Positions 1 through 18,178 of a DNA stretch of 64,000 bases are shown here, in pieces. The translations under genes were made by a program, and so were the position numbers. The DNA comes from Lepidodermella squamata (Eukaryota; Gastrotricha), in the NCBI GenBank assembly GCA_047495785.1, contig JBLDXI010000042.1:4588001-4652000 (forward strand). The letters are read 5' to 3'. The notes below the pieces were generated by a model. That model ran no database searches. It was not told the DNA's origin and saw only the letters and a program-made list of their open reading frames with translations. Positions within the stretch are counted from its first letter, which is position 1. Every line of letters begins with the position of its first letter.

Positions 1-3600
<3,600 letters not shown>

Positions 3601-3649
3601 ATTCGATTCGACCCACAATCAAATAATGTCGATCATCTCATTTAATTTA

Positions 3650-6300
3650 TCAATTGCTAAATGAATAATAATAATTCGCTGAAGATGAAGTCATATTGTT
3701 TCTAGGTACTGAATATTTGCATGCCGATGATTCAAGTTCACGAGAAAACTTTCACCTGTAACTAATGGGTTGAATAAATAGCAATAGTTCCAAGGTGGAA
3801 AGTGAGGAGACGAGCGATGGATGAAAGCTCGGCCAAACCAAGCCTCCTGTACGCCTTGAGCCACTTGAATGGTTATAAAATATGGATTATGTATATCGTC
3901 AGTCAAGTCGTTTTATATGACGTATGGCCAAAACGCGCAGCCAAGATTGTCTTGCATATTCACGCAGTGTTATCGAGACTTTCAAATAGCATTAGTCTTA
4001 GCTATCGACATAGCATATAGCACCATTTGAGAGCCGACATTACCAAGAACAAAAAAATAGGATGTGAAGTTTAACGACATACGACACATTTTGATGGTTA
4101 GTTGAAGCAATTGAGTACCTAGTTCTGGAGTAGACAAAATCAGGGGTGGAAATAAATGTGTAGCTCGGGAATGCACGATACTTCAAATTAAAATCATTAC
4201 CACTAAAATCGACTTTTGTCGCCCTATTAAACCAGACAATAGGTATGGCTGTGGACGCATCCATCTGAGAAAGCTAAGCAGCTCAATAACCTGGCTAACC
4301 TGAGTTTTAAATATTTTAATGTAAGACTGGTTATCTTTCGCAATCACACATCATTTTTTAATGACAATAAGGCTTCTGAGAGATTTTGTAGCTGGTAGAA
4401 CGCGTATTTCCGATCATTGTGACCCTAAACTCTGAGCAGTCAGGCGCAAAACGCTGAAATGATCGCTGTTAGGGGATAAATAGATGGATGTCTAACCATG
4501 CCATAATTTTGGTGGTTTAACACGGCCAAAGCTAAACAGAAGCATCCTGCCACTGACGATTCGGTTTTAGATGCAGAGATGGCACAGCAGAATGAAAAGA
4601 TTATAAAAATGAATAACGCTATGATCTATTTCGTCCGACTTGGGTCTTAATCTGGTCTTCAGTCTCCTGTCTTCAGGGGGCTGCAACGTTCGTCGGCCAG
4701 GACGCTTTTTTGCCAATTTTATAAATTTATATTTAAAATTATATATTTGTCTTTTATTAATAAAATAATTTTCTCAATTAAATGTCTGTCAAAACCTATT
4801 TGGAGAGAAACCGCGCTAAATACGAGTCACGTTGACAGAGCGTCCGTGGCGACAGAGACCCTGAGGTTGCCCAGGTATGAGGGCTGAGCAAGCAGTTGCG
4901 ACAGAAACCGAAGGCGTCGGGCTCCTCCGAGTGATCTTGCTTACTTCTTTGAACCTCATTAAATGCACCATACACTATTGTTACTGTCCATCGATCCACG
5001 ATCTCTTGATCAGGCCACTTCCGTCCAATATTACGTCGGAAGCATTATTTGATTTTCGTTTGGCTGGTTAGAATCTCGGTTTCAATATCCTCACCTCATT
5101 TTCCCTAATTATTCTGTTGCCATGATCAACGCCTCATGAAACGCTTTCCCTTTGGCCTTTGCTGCGATTCACAAGTAATGTCTCTCTACCGCGTACCACT
5201 CTGCCACTTTACCACTACCATCACTACCACCACTACTTACTGTTATTACTACGAATTCGAATGAAAGCCGACTAGCCATTCTCTTCCCTTTCTTTCTGCC
5301 TGTGAAGTTTACCTGTATCTGCATTAGCTGAGTCAATCCAAATATACCACACTCGAATAATCGCCGCACATTTCACCCACTTTTCTAAGAACATTGTGAA
5401 TTGACCGATACGCGGCCTTTTTACTGATAACGGCGAACGCTGTATAAATGTCTTGCCGCGTTAGTTTTAGGGTATTTCGTCAAACGTGGAGAGATCCTTT
5501 TTTGTGAACTAAGTTTTAATGTGACGTGACAGGACATCAGATTTAAAAAAAAATTAAACTTAAACGCAGGGGAAAACGTTTGCTTAGAATTTTCCGCAAA
5601 ATACTACTCGAAAATGATGATCTCTATCCCCTGACATATTCTTCGGGACACGTAGCATTTAGCCCCTTGTCCTGTAGCTTTGATGTGAGCTCACTATCAC
5701 ATTTAACCTGAAAGAGAGGATCCGCTGTTACAAATTCGAAGCGCTGGCATTGAACATTTAGCTGGTCGATAATCTTAGCATCCATCTCTAAAACATCTTA
5801 TCCCGGTGAGAAAACCGAAAAAGCTCTCATACCGTCCGCTCGATTTTATTTCATTGATGCTCTATCTTTAGGCGAAATTTAATAGGTTTCCACGGAACGA
5901 AACTCTCACAGACAGTCAGGAAAATTTAATCATAGAGTTGCAGCCACGCTGAGGAGTGTCGCGGTTTCAATATCAATCAAATTGACCTGTTAATTCAAGA
6001 GAACTTTTTGCATCGCAAAACCATGTTTCACGGTTCCATACAAATATATGCCTTATTATCATAGAGAAATATAATTTCGCTGTCATTCATTGTTTATACA
6101 GATATTTATAATTGGAATTAGGATAAATCTACAAAGCCACTCTACGACAATACAACACGTGAGACTGAAAATTTTGCCATTCGCTCATAAGAATAATTAG
6201 GTAATTGTTTGTACAATTTATCAGAAATAATCGCTGAAATGCGGCACAACATCAATGGATTTAAATAGTGCGTGCGAGGGATCGAGTCACCATCAGAAGC
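3650..6300. other. Intergenic DNA between FoxJ2/3 and myosin VII
   Basis: About 2.6 kb upstream of FoxJ2/3 and downstream of the myosin VII stop. I find no coding frame with recognisable family features, no tRNA and no long inverted repeat. Reading frames are short and have random-looking composition. Confidence 0.5.
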
Positions 6301-6315
6301 ACTCATAACGACACA

Positions 6316-9300
6316 CTAGTGAGTTTTGACTAACAAAGATGGCGTTTGATGGCCATTACTGCCTTTTATCCGCCTAGTTCCTGTTCCGCCATTACCGACA
6401 AGAACAGGACCGACGAGGCGATGCTTGTTGTTGAAATCCGTCAGTAGTACGCTGATGTAGGACGTGATCAAATCATCCATTTTGTAGCCCAAATTAGTTT
6501 CAAACAACAACTTGGCACCACGAAGTAAGCTGCCAACTGTCATGTGGAAGTAAGTAGCGCCCGACGACCAGTTTGTAATGACATTGAACGGATGCGTTCT
6601 AATGACTTCTTTCGTCCTAGGATGCAGCAGAGCTACTCCACTTCGGCTGATGGCGACGATGATGGCCTCAGGTAAACTTGGCTCCAAAGACTGGCGAACT
6701 TCGAAGAACGCCGATCCAAATGTTGGCAAGCGGTGGAGGTGTTTCAAGAACTCGACTTTGGCCTCAGGTGCTGTCATGTTTGCCATTGACGTGTAATACC
6801 CGATTATAGCCTAGAAGGACACAAAATTGACCAGAATAAAAATAATTATAAGTGGGATTTACCTGTTTCCATTCTGTTGGTTTGCGTTGACCAGACAACG
6901 CATCAGGCGGAATTAGATCTCGCAAAAACTGCGGAATCATAGCCAGATAAGAACGGTCATCGCCATAGGTTGAAATGTAGACCAAAGCCGCTAATTTAGC
7001 ACATTCGTCATCCGACAGCCGGTGGTATCCCCTCAGGTACTTGCTCAGTTCTTGAGGGTAGTGGAATACAACATCAGCGTTCACATCACTGCCTGGCGTG
7101 ACGTTGGTCCACAGTTTTCGCATAAAGAAAACTTGGTATTGCCTCAGAATAGCCGAAGTATTTTCAGCTGAGTTTGTCGCAGTTTGCGACTTCCCAATAG
7201 TTCCAACGAGGATGCCATTCTTCCGCATCAAATCAGTGAGATGGCGGATAAAGTCGAAGAAAAAGTCGGCCTCTGGCACGCTAACAACTTTATCGCCAAG
7301 TTTCACGAACAGCGAGAATCCATCGACCGATCTGAGGTTCAGTCTCTTGGCAATCACAACGCATAGATCACGAGCTCGAGTAGTAGATTCGATTTCGTAG
7401 TTGTCACTGTTGCCGTCTGGGAAGTAGACGCGGTGCATGATTTGCAGCTGTCTCAACTGAACAGCCTCAACCTCAACTTCATGCGGGGCTGATTTTCGAT
7501 TGCCATGCCGTAGAGTTTTATGGATTCTGTTGAAACAATCTAGCGAAAGACACGTTGCCTTGTTATCTGGGGCATAGCTGGTTTTGAAGAAAGCGAGAAC
7601 CTCGCGGAACAAGGCCTGAGACGGAACCATGAGACCACTGGCTAGCCACAGGAGTTGCCAATATCTCTCAAGGGTGTTGATATTTCGGTTATCTGTCGCC
7701 TGTTTTATCAACTGGCAATAGACCTCGTCAACTAAAGCTTCATTGTTGAGGGCTGGTTGGAAGATAGCATCGGTTAGATCGGTACTCGCAAGGAGAGAAG
7801 CAGCGAATTTGCTAGAAGCCGACGAAACAACTCCACGCATTTTCGCTACGACGAATGAACTACCGGACGAAGAAGCATCACCTGCATACTTCATCATTGC
7901 AGAGAAAACCTCAACTGCTTGTTGGGCTAGTTCAGAGTGGCCGTCAAGTTTTGCCAACAACGGGGCTTTGATCGGATCTTTCGAGTGCCGCCATAACGAT
8001 GAATCAGGACCTGAATTCGCCGTTGAGGATTTATTCGACCGCGAGAGGGTTCCGCGTTTCAAAGTGTTTGTCGTAACGTTTGATGACACGCGGAAGTTGC
8101 CCTGGGCAAACTTCTCCAAAGTATGAGCCCTACCTATGACATCCGATAGCTCGACCCCCGTCTTCGACGGAGATTCAGCGAAAACCTGGCTATTTTCGTT
8201 CTGAACTTGATTCGGCTGGGCTTGACCTTGCTGCTCATCGTTACTTGCGACGAAGTTCTCGAAAACTTTCATGATCTCATCCGAAGGTTCTATTAGGGTT
8301 GGTAGAATGTGAACAAGTTCAACAGGGAAAACTCCCAATCGTTGCGTTCGACGATTCGCGCCAACGGCCCAGGTTCGATTTTGAACTGTCTCGCCGCAAT
8401 CATTCGACTGAAGAGCTATTAAATCACCAGCTCTGAAGGCTAGCTGTGGCTGAGGTTTCGGCTTCTCCATCGTCGTCGAGGCTGTAGCGACAGGCGACAT
8501 CATAACTTGAGCGTCATTGGCTGGCGTGAAATCTGCGAGGGCTAGTACGTACTTCGACCTCCGTTTCAGTCCATCCAAGAACTGAAGGATGAGCTGGCAA
8601 ACGTCCTCGGCATTAGCTGATGTGAAGCTGTACGAGTGATTTGTAACCGATGAAATGTTGATAGTTTGCCCGTGGATCTTGCCAGTTTGAGAGCATGATA
8701 CTGCCATGATCTCGGGGAAACTCAACTCAACCAAAACTTGCTCCTGGTCATCAATGACGTAGACTCCAGTCCAATTTACAGCTAGGATGACTTCATTTTT
8801 CGGCAAGCTAGGCCCAGCTAGACGATAAGCCTCGTAGAATCGTGAGAAAAGAAGCGGCCATTTGTATCTGGCGTAGTTCACGATGTCCTGGCGAACTTGA
8901 TCGGGCGAGGCTCTTTCGCGGTAGAAGTAACTTCGTTGATAAGCAGCAGCTGCCGCTTGGGCCCAAACTGATTGGGCCCGTTTTGAAGCCGCGAGATTCG
9001 AGTCAGGGATGTAGTTCGAGATAAGTTGGTGCAATCGCATAGGATTGAAGTCTTCAACAGAGCCGTATTCGATGTAGTACTGCTGAGCAGCCAACATCGC
9101 CAAATCAGCCTCTCGATCACATCGATATTCACCGAATTTAACTCCTCGAACGATTTGCTGGTAAATCAAGTTGGTAGCGACAGCATCGTCGAGCGGGTTA
9201 TGCCATGGGGTGAATATTTCTTTGCGGAAGAACAATCGCCAAGGTGCTGTTCTTTCTTGGGCACCTTGCTCCTTGGCGTACTGCTCACACTGTGACACAG

Positions 9301-12300
9301 CATCGAAAATGTGGTCCGAACCCGAGCCCAATGACGAAACTTTGTCGAAGAGGGTGACGTATAGCGAGAAGCCAAAACGATCTTGTAGATTGATCTTATC
9401 AGCCAGCTGATCGCAAACTTCGCGAGCTGTCGAAGCCGAGTCGACAACGGCACTTCGAGTCGAGCCATCCATGAAAGTTACCGGAACAGCGATGGGTCGT
9501 CGAGTTTTGGTAGCCTGCAGTTCAATCCATGACGGCGGTTGAGATCTCGCACCATTCGCAGAGGTTCGCTCCATTCGCTCGATGCAATACCTCGCGAATG
9601 AAACAGGGGCCTGAGTGGCGATGAAATTCCGTAAATACGGCATCAGAGTTTCGCTTGGTGGGAAGCAGCCAAGGCAGAGGGAGATCAGAATCCAGCCTCG
9701 AGCGACAGAGCCACGGTTCGGGTTATCAATCAATTGCTTGCAGATTTGGCAATAGATTTCGTCCCGAAGATCTGGGCGTAGAATGCCGTTGCCGATGATG
9801 AAATGCAATTTGTCCAAGTTCGAAGTTGGCCTGTCATCAGGTAGCAACTTATCAGCTCCGAGAAGGTCTCCACTTTGTTGTTGTTGCTGCTCCTGAGCTA
9901 AGCGGTTCGAAACTTCCGAAGGAACCTTTGATTTTCGCTTCAGTGTGAGAGAAACCAGCTTTTTCCTGACCGTTTTCTTGAAGCTGTGGGAGCTATCTGG
10001 CCTTCCGCCTGTCGACGAGGACGAGGATGTGGTTGACGAAGGGGTTAGTTGAGATGCCTCCATGTGGTTTGGGCTATTCTGCCCATTGATACTCAGCCCA
10101 CTTTGAGCGGCCAATGATCGCTCAAGGTTCATCGAAAGCCGCTCAGCAGCAGATTCTACATCGTGCCTCGAGTAACGCCGACCCAAGGTCGAGTAGATCT
10201 TGGCCATAACTGGAGTTGTGTCAACAGCTAGGGGTGAAGTAGGCCGATTAGAACTAGCTGTTTGCGCGTGATGACTTCTCGAAGATTTCGAGTGGGTTTC
10301 CTGAACAGGTGGGTTCCATCTCGGCTCAGGCAAGTCACCCATAAAACGCAAAATTGTTATCCAAACTGTTAAAGCAGCCAATTGGTCAGCCTCTGAGGAC
10401 AAAGCTAGAAGAGGCTGTTTCAACGCTTTTCTTTGGAAAACATGAGACGAGTGTCCCTATTATTAGAAAATGTGAAATTGAGGCAACCAAGTGGGCGAAA
10501 TTTCTTACGTGGAAATACAACGCAGCAAATTTGGCGAAAGTATACTGCGAATTGTAGTCAGCCTGGTCTTGTCGGGTCCTACCGCCGCTGGTCGGAGTTG
10601 AAGGTGAAGATGCACCTGACGTAGGCGAGTTCGAAGCAGCTGCTCCTTTGCCCTTGCGAACAGAGCTTTGAGGGCCATCCGAGTGACCGCTGTCATCGCA
10701 AAACGAAGACGTTGACGATAGCGAAAGAGACTGCCTGTATCAGAAATAAATAGCAGGAAAATGCATCAGGACAATCAGGACAAACAAGCGAGAAATTTGT
10801 CGTTAACATCTAAATTTATTGCTTTGGAAGAGACAAGATGACATAAAATTTAAAATAAATCGCATTTTGGCAACTGCGCACTCGGATTCATTCACAAGTA
10901 GACTAGACATCGAAAATATCAAGAGAAAGCACCGCTCTGACCTCTTTTAGTGGGATTCATTTTGGGATCAAATTGAATCTAACCCCTTCCGTTTTGATTT
11001 TTGTTCGCACCAATGACCGTTGAAAATGTAAACCGTGCGAAGCGAGTGGTTCAAAGCGGTGTTTTTTCGAATAAGAAAAAAGAAATAGGGCAGAATTGAG
11101 ACTCAAAAACAGATCTATTCGATAAACATACCCATCAACCATGAGCCTTTAAAAGGAAGCGTACAGTTTTATATGAATAGGTCTCAACATCACGGGAATT
11201 TTGAAGAAAAAGGGGCAGCCCTTAACCAAGAACTATCAGTTCACATTTTCGGGTCATTTTTAATGTCTTCCTTCGAAGCTATCGACGATCGTTGTGAAAG
11301 AGCCGGCGACGGTGGTCGAGACATAAACCCACCCAAGAGCTTAGCAACCCCGTCTTGAAAGCTCTTTATAGGCGCCGGAACGTGGTCCATTATCCTACGT
11401 TACAGGGATGTTTCTTTTATAGCCTATGCTCAACATGCTGATGTTGGGGTTATAAGGGATCTCCTGATAGTTCGTACTCTAACAACAGGCTAAACAACGT
11501 GATAGTGTTTGCTACCTTAAACATTTGAAAAACTAGCGACTTACTTATCAACAAATCCGAACAGCTCGTCGACCAGTTTTGAGTGGTCAACTGCAGAATC
11601 GGGGTTAACATTGTTTGAGATCGAAGCTATCGGTTTGCCGCTGCGTTGAGCTTTGAGTAGCGCCTCTTGCTCCTCGGCGATTCTTGTGTGCATTGTCGCA
11701 AGTCGTTGGAGGTAGAAAGCTTCGGCCTGTTCCCGCGCCTTTTTCGGGTTGCCCGGGTTCGCGCGACGAAGTTGAGCTTCCACCCGTTTGAACTCTTCAT
11801 TCACTTCCTTCTTGAGTCTGTCTTCAATTTGGAGACGAAGGTACCGCCGCCGGGCAAGAAACATTCGAACGACTGATTGAATTTTAACAGCAGCTGTTTG
11901 ACGCGAGTGGAAGGCCTTCCTTACAAGATGGCCACGGCCAACTCGTTGCAGCTGGACTATGAATTGCCGAATAACAGCAAACCGCATGGCTAAGAGGCGA
12001 GATCGAATCAGAGCTTGAAGGCGGGAGGCGCCTAGTTTCACGCGTAAATAGCGACGGCGAGTTGCGAAACTGCGCCAAGCTGTTTGAATTCGAACGGCAG
12101 CGTGGCGCATTTTTTGATAGCGTTTCCGTGCCAAAAAGCCTCGAACATGGCGTTGAATGGTCACGACCCGTGAAACAAGAGCTCGCTCCAAGGCAGATTC
12201 CAACATGGCGTCGTGGTTGAGTTTAAGAAAGACCTAGAAAACGAGAGTAATTATTCATGGAATCTTTGATATCTTTAAACAATCATACCTTAGTTTTGCC

Positions 12301-14745
12301 GATTTGAAAGTCCTCGCCTTTGAGCACCCTCTCGCAGATGACGACAGAGGCAGCTCGGAAATCGCTGATTTTTGAAACAATAGGCAGTGCTCGAGCAGTT
12401 TTTCCATGGCCAACCATTCCCAGCAGCCGATATCGTTCAACAAAGCTGTAAAAACTGTGCCGAATCGGGTAACCAGCTCGACGAATGCGAATTGTCTCCA
12501 TCATGCCGGAATAGCGAAGTTGACGAAGAATGAGATCACGCTCGAAAACGAGGGGTTTCTTCAAATCGTTTGGTTTGATGCACCGAACGAAAAAAGGATG
12601 GCACGCATTGAGCTGCGTCATCAACTGCTCCAACGAGCGGCGGAATTGAACCACCAAGGTCGGGGCCCGTTTTCGGGTCTCATTATTAGCGGCTTGAACG
12701 TCGCCATGGAAAATAGCTCGGATGAAATTGTTGCGAGAATCTCCGATGACACTCATCAAATCTGCGCTGAATGAATCCTTATTCTTCTCCAGAAAACCTC
12801 GAACATTATAGAAGACTGGCCCAGCGAAGTGTTGAATTCCAAACCCTAAAGTCGCTGTTGATCTAGCTCGGATAAAATGCCGATTTTTGCCATGATTCGC
12901 GACAAGTTTATGGAGAAGACTTTCGTCACTTCCCTTTGGAAAGCGGCTCTCCTCATCAACAAGAGAAATTACTGATAACGGACTTTGTCCGATTAACTCA
13001 AGCGTATCGGCGTTATCAACGAAATCTATTCTATGCCATGAGATCGATTCATCTTGATACGCGGATTGTTCCAATTTGAACACGTGATGAATGAAAAATT
13101 GCTGCAGATTTTCATTTGCGAAGTTTATGCACAGCTGTTCGAACGAATTTTGATCTCCGAAAGTTTCGAAGCCGAAAATATCGAGAACGCCAATGGAGCG
13201 AGACGTCGAACTTGCAGCTGATGAAGTCCCCGATCGCTTGTCGATTGCTGAGTTGATTTTATCGACAATCCAGCAAAATAAACGACCGTAGAGTCCTTTC
13301 ACAAAGGCATCCCGAACATCCTGTGAGAACTCTTTTGAGAGATTCGTTGTCACAGTCTCGCCTTGGGCGATGATGGTCCGAGTCGTTAGAGCTGTAACTA
13401 GTTCCCCAGCATCGACGCCCAATAACTGGCAAATTAACTGAAGACTCGCTGGGTCATCGATCGAGGCAACTTGCAAGTGGTCAACAATTCGTTCTTTGAA
13501 GTTCAAATTGCCGAGATGAAGGATAACAGCGAGGAGGCAGAAGATGGACCAAATCTCATCATCCGTGAACGACAAAACCTTCATAGCTGCTCGAATCTCC
13601 GCAAAATCTGCCCCGTCGTTCCTACACTCGCAAATCTCACTCCGACCACCTTTCGACAGGTAAACAAAGTCAGCGGGCTGGCTTCTCTTACCGACCAGAC
13701 CCAACTTGCGCCGTTCGGTTTCATTCATCCCAGCTAACATGCAGTAGAAGATATGGTAGTTCCTTTCGCCATTAGCATGTGTGACTAAGCGAGATTTTTC
13801 AAGGAGGTACTCCTCAATCCGAGCCCCCTCGATGATTCCGTTGTTAAACCTGATATCGATGTATTTACCAAAGCGGGATGAGTTGTCGTTCCTTATCGTC
13901 TTGGCATTGCCGAAGCCCTCGAGGATAGGGTTTGATTCCAGGATTTGCTGCTCAATCCAAGAATGTTGCCCTGAGACCGCTGCAAGAAACTGCAGGACTA
14001 ATTTTGTACTCTCTGTCTTCCCAGCTCCGGATTCGCCTGAAATCACAATGCATTGATCTTCTCTGGTCTTGCGAACGTTTTCATAAGCTGCGTTCGCAAT
14101 TGCAAAGATGTGAGGTGGGAGTGGGCTGTTGGCACCCAAAGCTGCTGCAGCGCCCTGCAGCCGGTAGTCCTGTATCTGTTTCGGAGTGTAGATCGGCAGT
14201 AACTGGTAGGGGTTAACCGCGACGAGGATTGACCCGGTGTACGTGTAGATCGTGCTAGACCTATAACGCTGATGCAGAGTCCGCAACATTCCACCCTCGT
14301 CTAGATCTCCCAGTAGAATCAGATCATCAACCCCGGCGATTGAGGTAGGGTGCATCAATCGAAGAACGGATGGGTCTCGAATGGCGTGTTCGTTACCATC
14401 GTCATCGATCAGGATCAACCCGCCAGCCGGGTCGAAGCGGTCGATGCGAGCTCCGATCATGATTGAGGGCACCTGAGCGGCTAGTGCGACTTGGGTGCTA
14501 GCATTGTGGCCGACGCTTTGAAAGCCGTTGTACGAGTGTTGGTTGTTGTGAAACGAATGTTCACTGTTGACGGATGAGAATCCCGAGCCAGGCCCGTGGC
14601 CATAGCTCTTACGCGACGGTGTTGATGAGGACGACGGCGACGAGGATGTGGATGAGCTCGACGAAGCGTGCGAGCCAGCAGCGGTTGGCGCCGACGAGCG
14701 GCGATGCTCAATCCACACATAGTCGCCTTTATTCAGGATTACCAT
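6316..14745 (-). CDS. Unconventional myosin VII (myosin VIIa type), complete
   Basis: Actin-based motor with a MyTH4-FERM tail; the family works in stereocilia, microvilli and other actin protrusions. Five exons read 14745-12289, 12233-11545, 10734-10509, 10456-6863 and 6810-6316 (stop TAG), all in phase, about 2,486 residues; human MYO7A has 2,215. The start MVILNKGDYVW matches the family N-terminus. The P-loop GESGAGKT is at residues 237-244. The motor ends in GMMETIRIRRAGYPIR and GKTK, followed by about five IQ motifs (for example TIQRHVRGFLARKRY). The tail gives MyTH4 (LKQPLL, ITILRFMGDLPEP), FERM (EQYAKEQGAQER), SH3, a second MyTH4 and a second FERM ending near YKMDDLITSYIS. The intron between exons 3 and 4 is only 52 nt. 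A Ser/His/Asn-rich insertion of about 75 residues (roughly 17-95) interrupts the N-terminal SH3-like region. Confidence 0.95.
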
Positions 14746-14759
14746 GGCTAGTAGTAGCT

Positions 14760-17700
14760 GGATCTAATTAAAGGCGACTTTCAACGGTAATAATTGCGGC
14801 AACAGGCCACAACTAATACGCATTTTGTAGAGGTGAAACTATTAAAGAAGCCGTTTTTTCGAGTTGCCGCCGCGAAAATTGTAAGGGTAATGTAGTTTTT
14901 CAATAATATTCAATTTTAAACGTCTACAAAAGGAAGTAATAACTATTGAAAACACGTGAAGTGTGTACAAAAAACAAAACAACACGCAGTGGTTGGTTTT
15001 GCCCGGTATTTTGATACCTCAAAATTTGGCTCCAGATGCGTGCTTGCGACATGTTTTTTAGCGCAAAGCGAAAAATTGCAAACAGGTATGTCCTCAGTGC
15101 CAAGTTAAGTTGCTATTTGTTGGTACTAGCTCGCAATTTATAATCACTAGAACTTCAGCTACCAACGTGGAACCAAAATTCGTAAATAAATTCTAGATTT
15201 GGGAGATTACCTAATACGTGGGTACCAAGTTGGTACCGAATGGCGAACATTTTAAAAAATTGTTGAAAATGAGGTAGTTTGTCACAGTGAGTATAAAAGG
15301 CGCCTCATGCTAATCAGCGCCATGGTACCAACTTGGTACCAATAACTGGCTGGGCTAATAATCAATTAAAATGCTATTAAGATGGCTCCTAACACTTCTA
15401 AACTTGCTTCAGGGCTGAAGGCTGAAAGTGCCTAAGGTACCAATAAGGTACCAACTTGGAACCGTCGATCTTCAACGAAAAAGTCAAGACGGTATCGTTT
15501 TACCAAAATAAGTAACAAGTGTATAGCAATTTTTTAATTCACTAAAATAAGCCCTTAAGGGAAAGTAGGACGTGTGACTCTGGGTGCCAATTTGGAACCG
15601 GTTGGAAATTTCGAGACACAGAAGCGTGGCTTAAGCGAGCGAGTCATCAGTATGCAGTCGAAAAATTGATACAAGTCTGATGACCGCGAGAGATACTGGG
15701 TACCTAAGAATGTATGTAATAAAATAGATATATCTTAATAATAATAACAATATAATATTGAGGTCATTATTAATATTTCGTGTCATGCAAGTGAAGAAAC
15801 GTCTGATGTATCGCCATTGTCATCAGGGTATTAAAAGCGAGCTTCCGCTGGTGCTTTGTTTACAGCGCGACACGGCGAGCGCGACAGGTAAGGTTCGAAT
15901 TAATGCATGTTATAGCTATAAATTCCGCATCGCGCATGTCTGGCGACTTGTTCTTTTCAGTGCACCAGTTGATGCTGATACTACTGCTCTTACTACTGCT
16001 ACTACTACGACTACTACCAGTAAAAGGCCTAGTTTGTTGACGCTGTTGCTTCTGCTCGTCGTTGTTGTTGATGTTGTTGTTGTTGTTGTAGTGCCTCGTG
16101 TTACTTGAAAATGCTAAACACATCCATCGACGAACCATAACCGTCTAAGAAGTAGTACCTAGTGGTACCAGGAAAAATGACACGCTATGTAAGGAGAAGC
16201 CTGATGACAATTACGCGTGTTAACAAGCCGCCGTCGCCGCGAATTAACAAGTACATCTCAAGTACACGAGGCTGGCATTATTACCTATATAATAATAATA
16301 TATAATATGCAAATGAGACTGTATTATACTAAGGGACAGATACAGATCAAACTAGGCTTTATTTGCTTTATCAACGTCGCGAGACACTTTGCTGGAAGGC
16401 CGCCTATACGTCGTCGTTTCCTTCTCAACAATAACAACAATAATGGTAAAATAATTACTCGAAAAATGGTCGAATGACTTTGGTAATACGTAATATTATA
16501 TATTAGGGACGCCTTAAAGCGATTTGGCAGGTGCACTACAACAATTTGCATCAGGTCTAATATTACACGCCACAACAGACACAGCATTTTTGTGATCATA
16601 ATAATATATCGCAGTAGATTATTATAATATAATATATAAAAGGTGAGCGCATTTATAGTGCGTGTAGGCAGCAGGGTGAGTAAAAGGGTGTAAATATTGG
16701 CCTACAAATCACACGCGCAAGGGAGTGAGTGAGTGAGTTGTGGCCACCCAACGTCAACGAAGCGTTAAACTTTGGCCAAGGCCGTAAGTGGCGCGCCTAT
16801 CTTTATAACATATATATACCTATTATACCTATGCGCGCTTGTCTGTAGAAATATTTTACAAGCGCGCAAAACAATCGCCTTAATCACGTCTCGCTTTTGC
16901 ATTCATGAAATTACGCGCATTTGGTATGTTTTTCTGGGCCAATAAAAATTGCCTAAATTAGTATAGCGAAAAAACACAAATATTCCACGGTGGCTAAAAA
17001 CTTGGAAAAATTCAAATATAATAATGCAGACTTGCTACCTTTTAAAAAAATTCTAGCGATTAAGGAATTAAAATTTCGATTAGAAAATGTTAAAAATAAC
17101 CGAATAAATAAAGCTATTTTCCGTAATTTTTCGGCAAAACCAATAAGAAAATATCAAAATAAGGCTGTGTATTGAGCTATAATGTTGTTTCCAATTTCTG
17201 GCTGTTTTCTAGCGATTTTTCATTGCCAAATTGGTGTGTATCTCTATACTGCTATTTATCAAGTTTTGCCGTCGAAAAAAATAATATATTTTTTACCGCC
17301 GTAGTGGTGGTGATGATGATGTGTTTTAATTCGCTCTGTTTTTCGCGAATGTTTGCTCGGAGGTAATAATCGATTGCATAACTAACATACAGGTGTATTT
17401 AGTCCCGTGTGGTTTCGATACAAGAGTACAGGGAAATATTTTCGCCGCCATTTTCGGAAGCTATCTAATGGTAAAAAATGGTGATGGCACAATTAAACCC
17501 AAAAAATTGGTAGAGATAAATTCGACCTAAAAAATCGTACCGGATATGAGACCCGCGAAAAATTCAAAGCCAACAATTTTTCCTAACAATAAGTTCAATT
17601 AGACTAATTATAGTTTGCACTCAATAATACAACAGAAAATAATGCGAGCGTTGAATTTTTTATAAGAAACAAAATCCGCTCATGAAAATTTAATCAAATT

Positions 17701-18170
17701 TAATGGCTAATTTGGGGCCGAATAATGTTGATTTTTTGTCTTGTAAAAGCAACAATTGCGTGTTAGTCATATTTTGCTGACGTGAATAATTAATCAATTT
17801 GAATAAATGTCAAAAAAATTCCCAAGGTCGGATAATGAAATGATTATATTACTTTTTTGCATAAAATAGGCAACGTTCGCCCACGCCGCGAGTGCGACGG
17901 ACGCGCGTCTCTACTTATGAGTCACCCTGTAGGTATAGTGCACATGTATCCAACTGGCGCCATTTCAGGAGTCGCAAAACAACACAACTTTTGAAGAATT
18001 CTTATCTATCTCGAGCACGTGTCGCGCGTAAAATTATGAAAATCTACGCGTAGTATCTTGTAAAGAGGCGCGGCGCGAAAAACGGCCGTGAGACACGCAA
18101 AAGAAGAAGCGCGCCCGTCATCATATATATGTAAAGCATTTTCTCGCGCTCTTCGCGGTGCGAGCTGTTA
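14760..18170. other. Intergenic DNA upstream of myosin VII
   Basis: No convincing gene. It contains the palindrome cluster, trinucleotide repeats of ACT/CTA and GTT near 15970-16090, TATA-rich stretches near 16270-16650 and a CG-rich patch near 17880-18120. Translated frames through the trinucleotide repeats look low-complexity and are not supported as coding. Confidence 0.5.
15158..15599. repeat. Five copies of a 17-bp palindromic motif upstream of myosin VII
   Basis: Near-perfect palindromes of the form GGTACCAANTTGGTACC occur at 15158-15174, 15221-15237, 15324-15340, 15447-15463 and 15583-15599. The second and third are perfect apart from the central base. Half sites (GGTACC) also occur at 15436 and 16152. 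They lie 0.4-0.85 kb upstream of the myosin VII start codon. A dimeric transcription-factor site array is one reading; the sequence does not show what binds. Confidence 0.6.
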
Positions 18171-18178
18171 AAGCTATC

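Noticed and set aside
15860-16138. Frames with Asn/Ser/Gln or Val/Thr runs
   Set aside because: They are translations of trinucleotide repeats on both strands, without homology or splice context.
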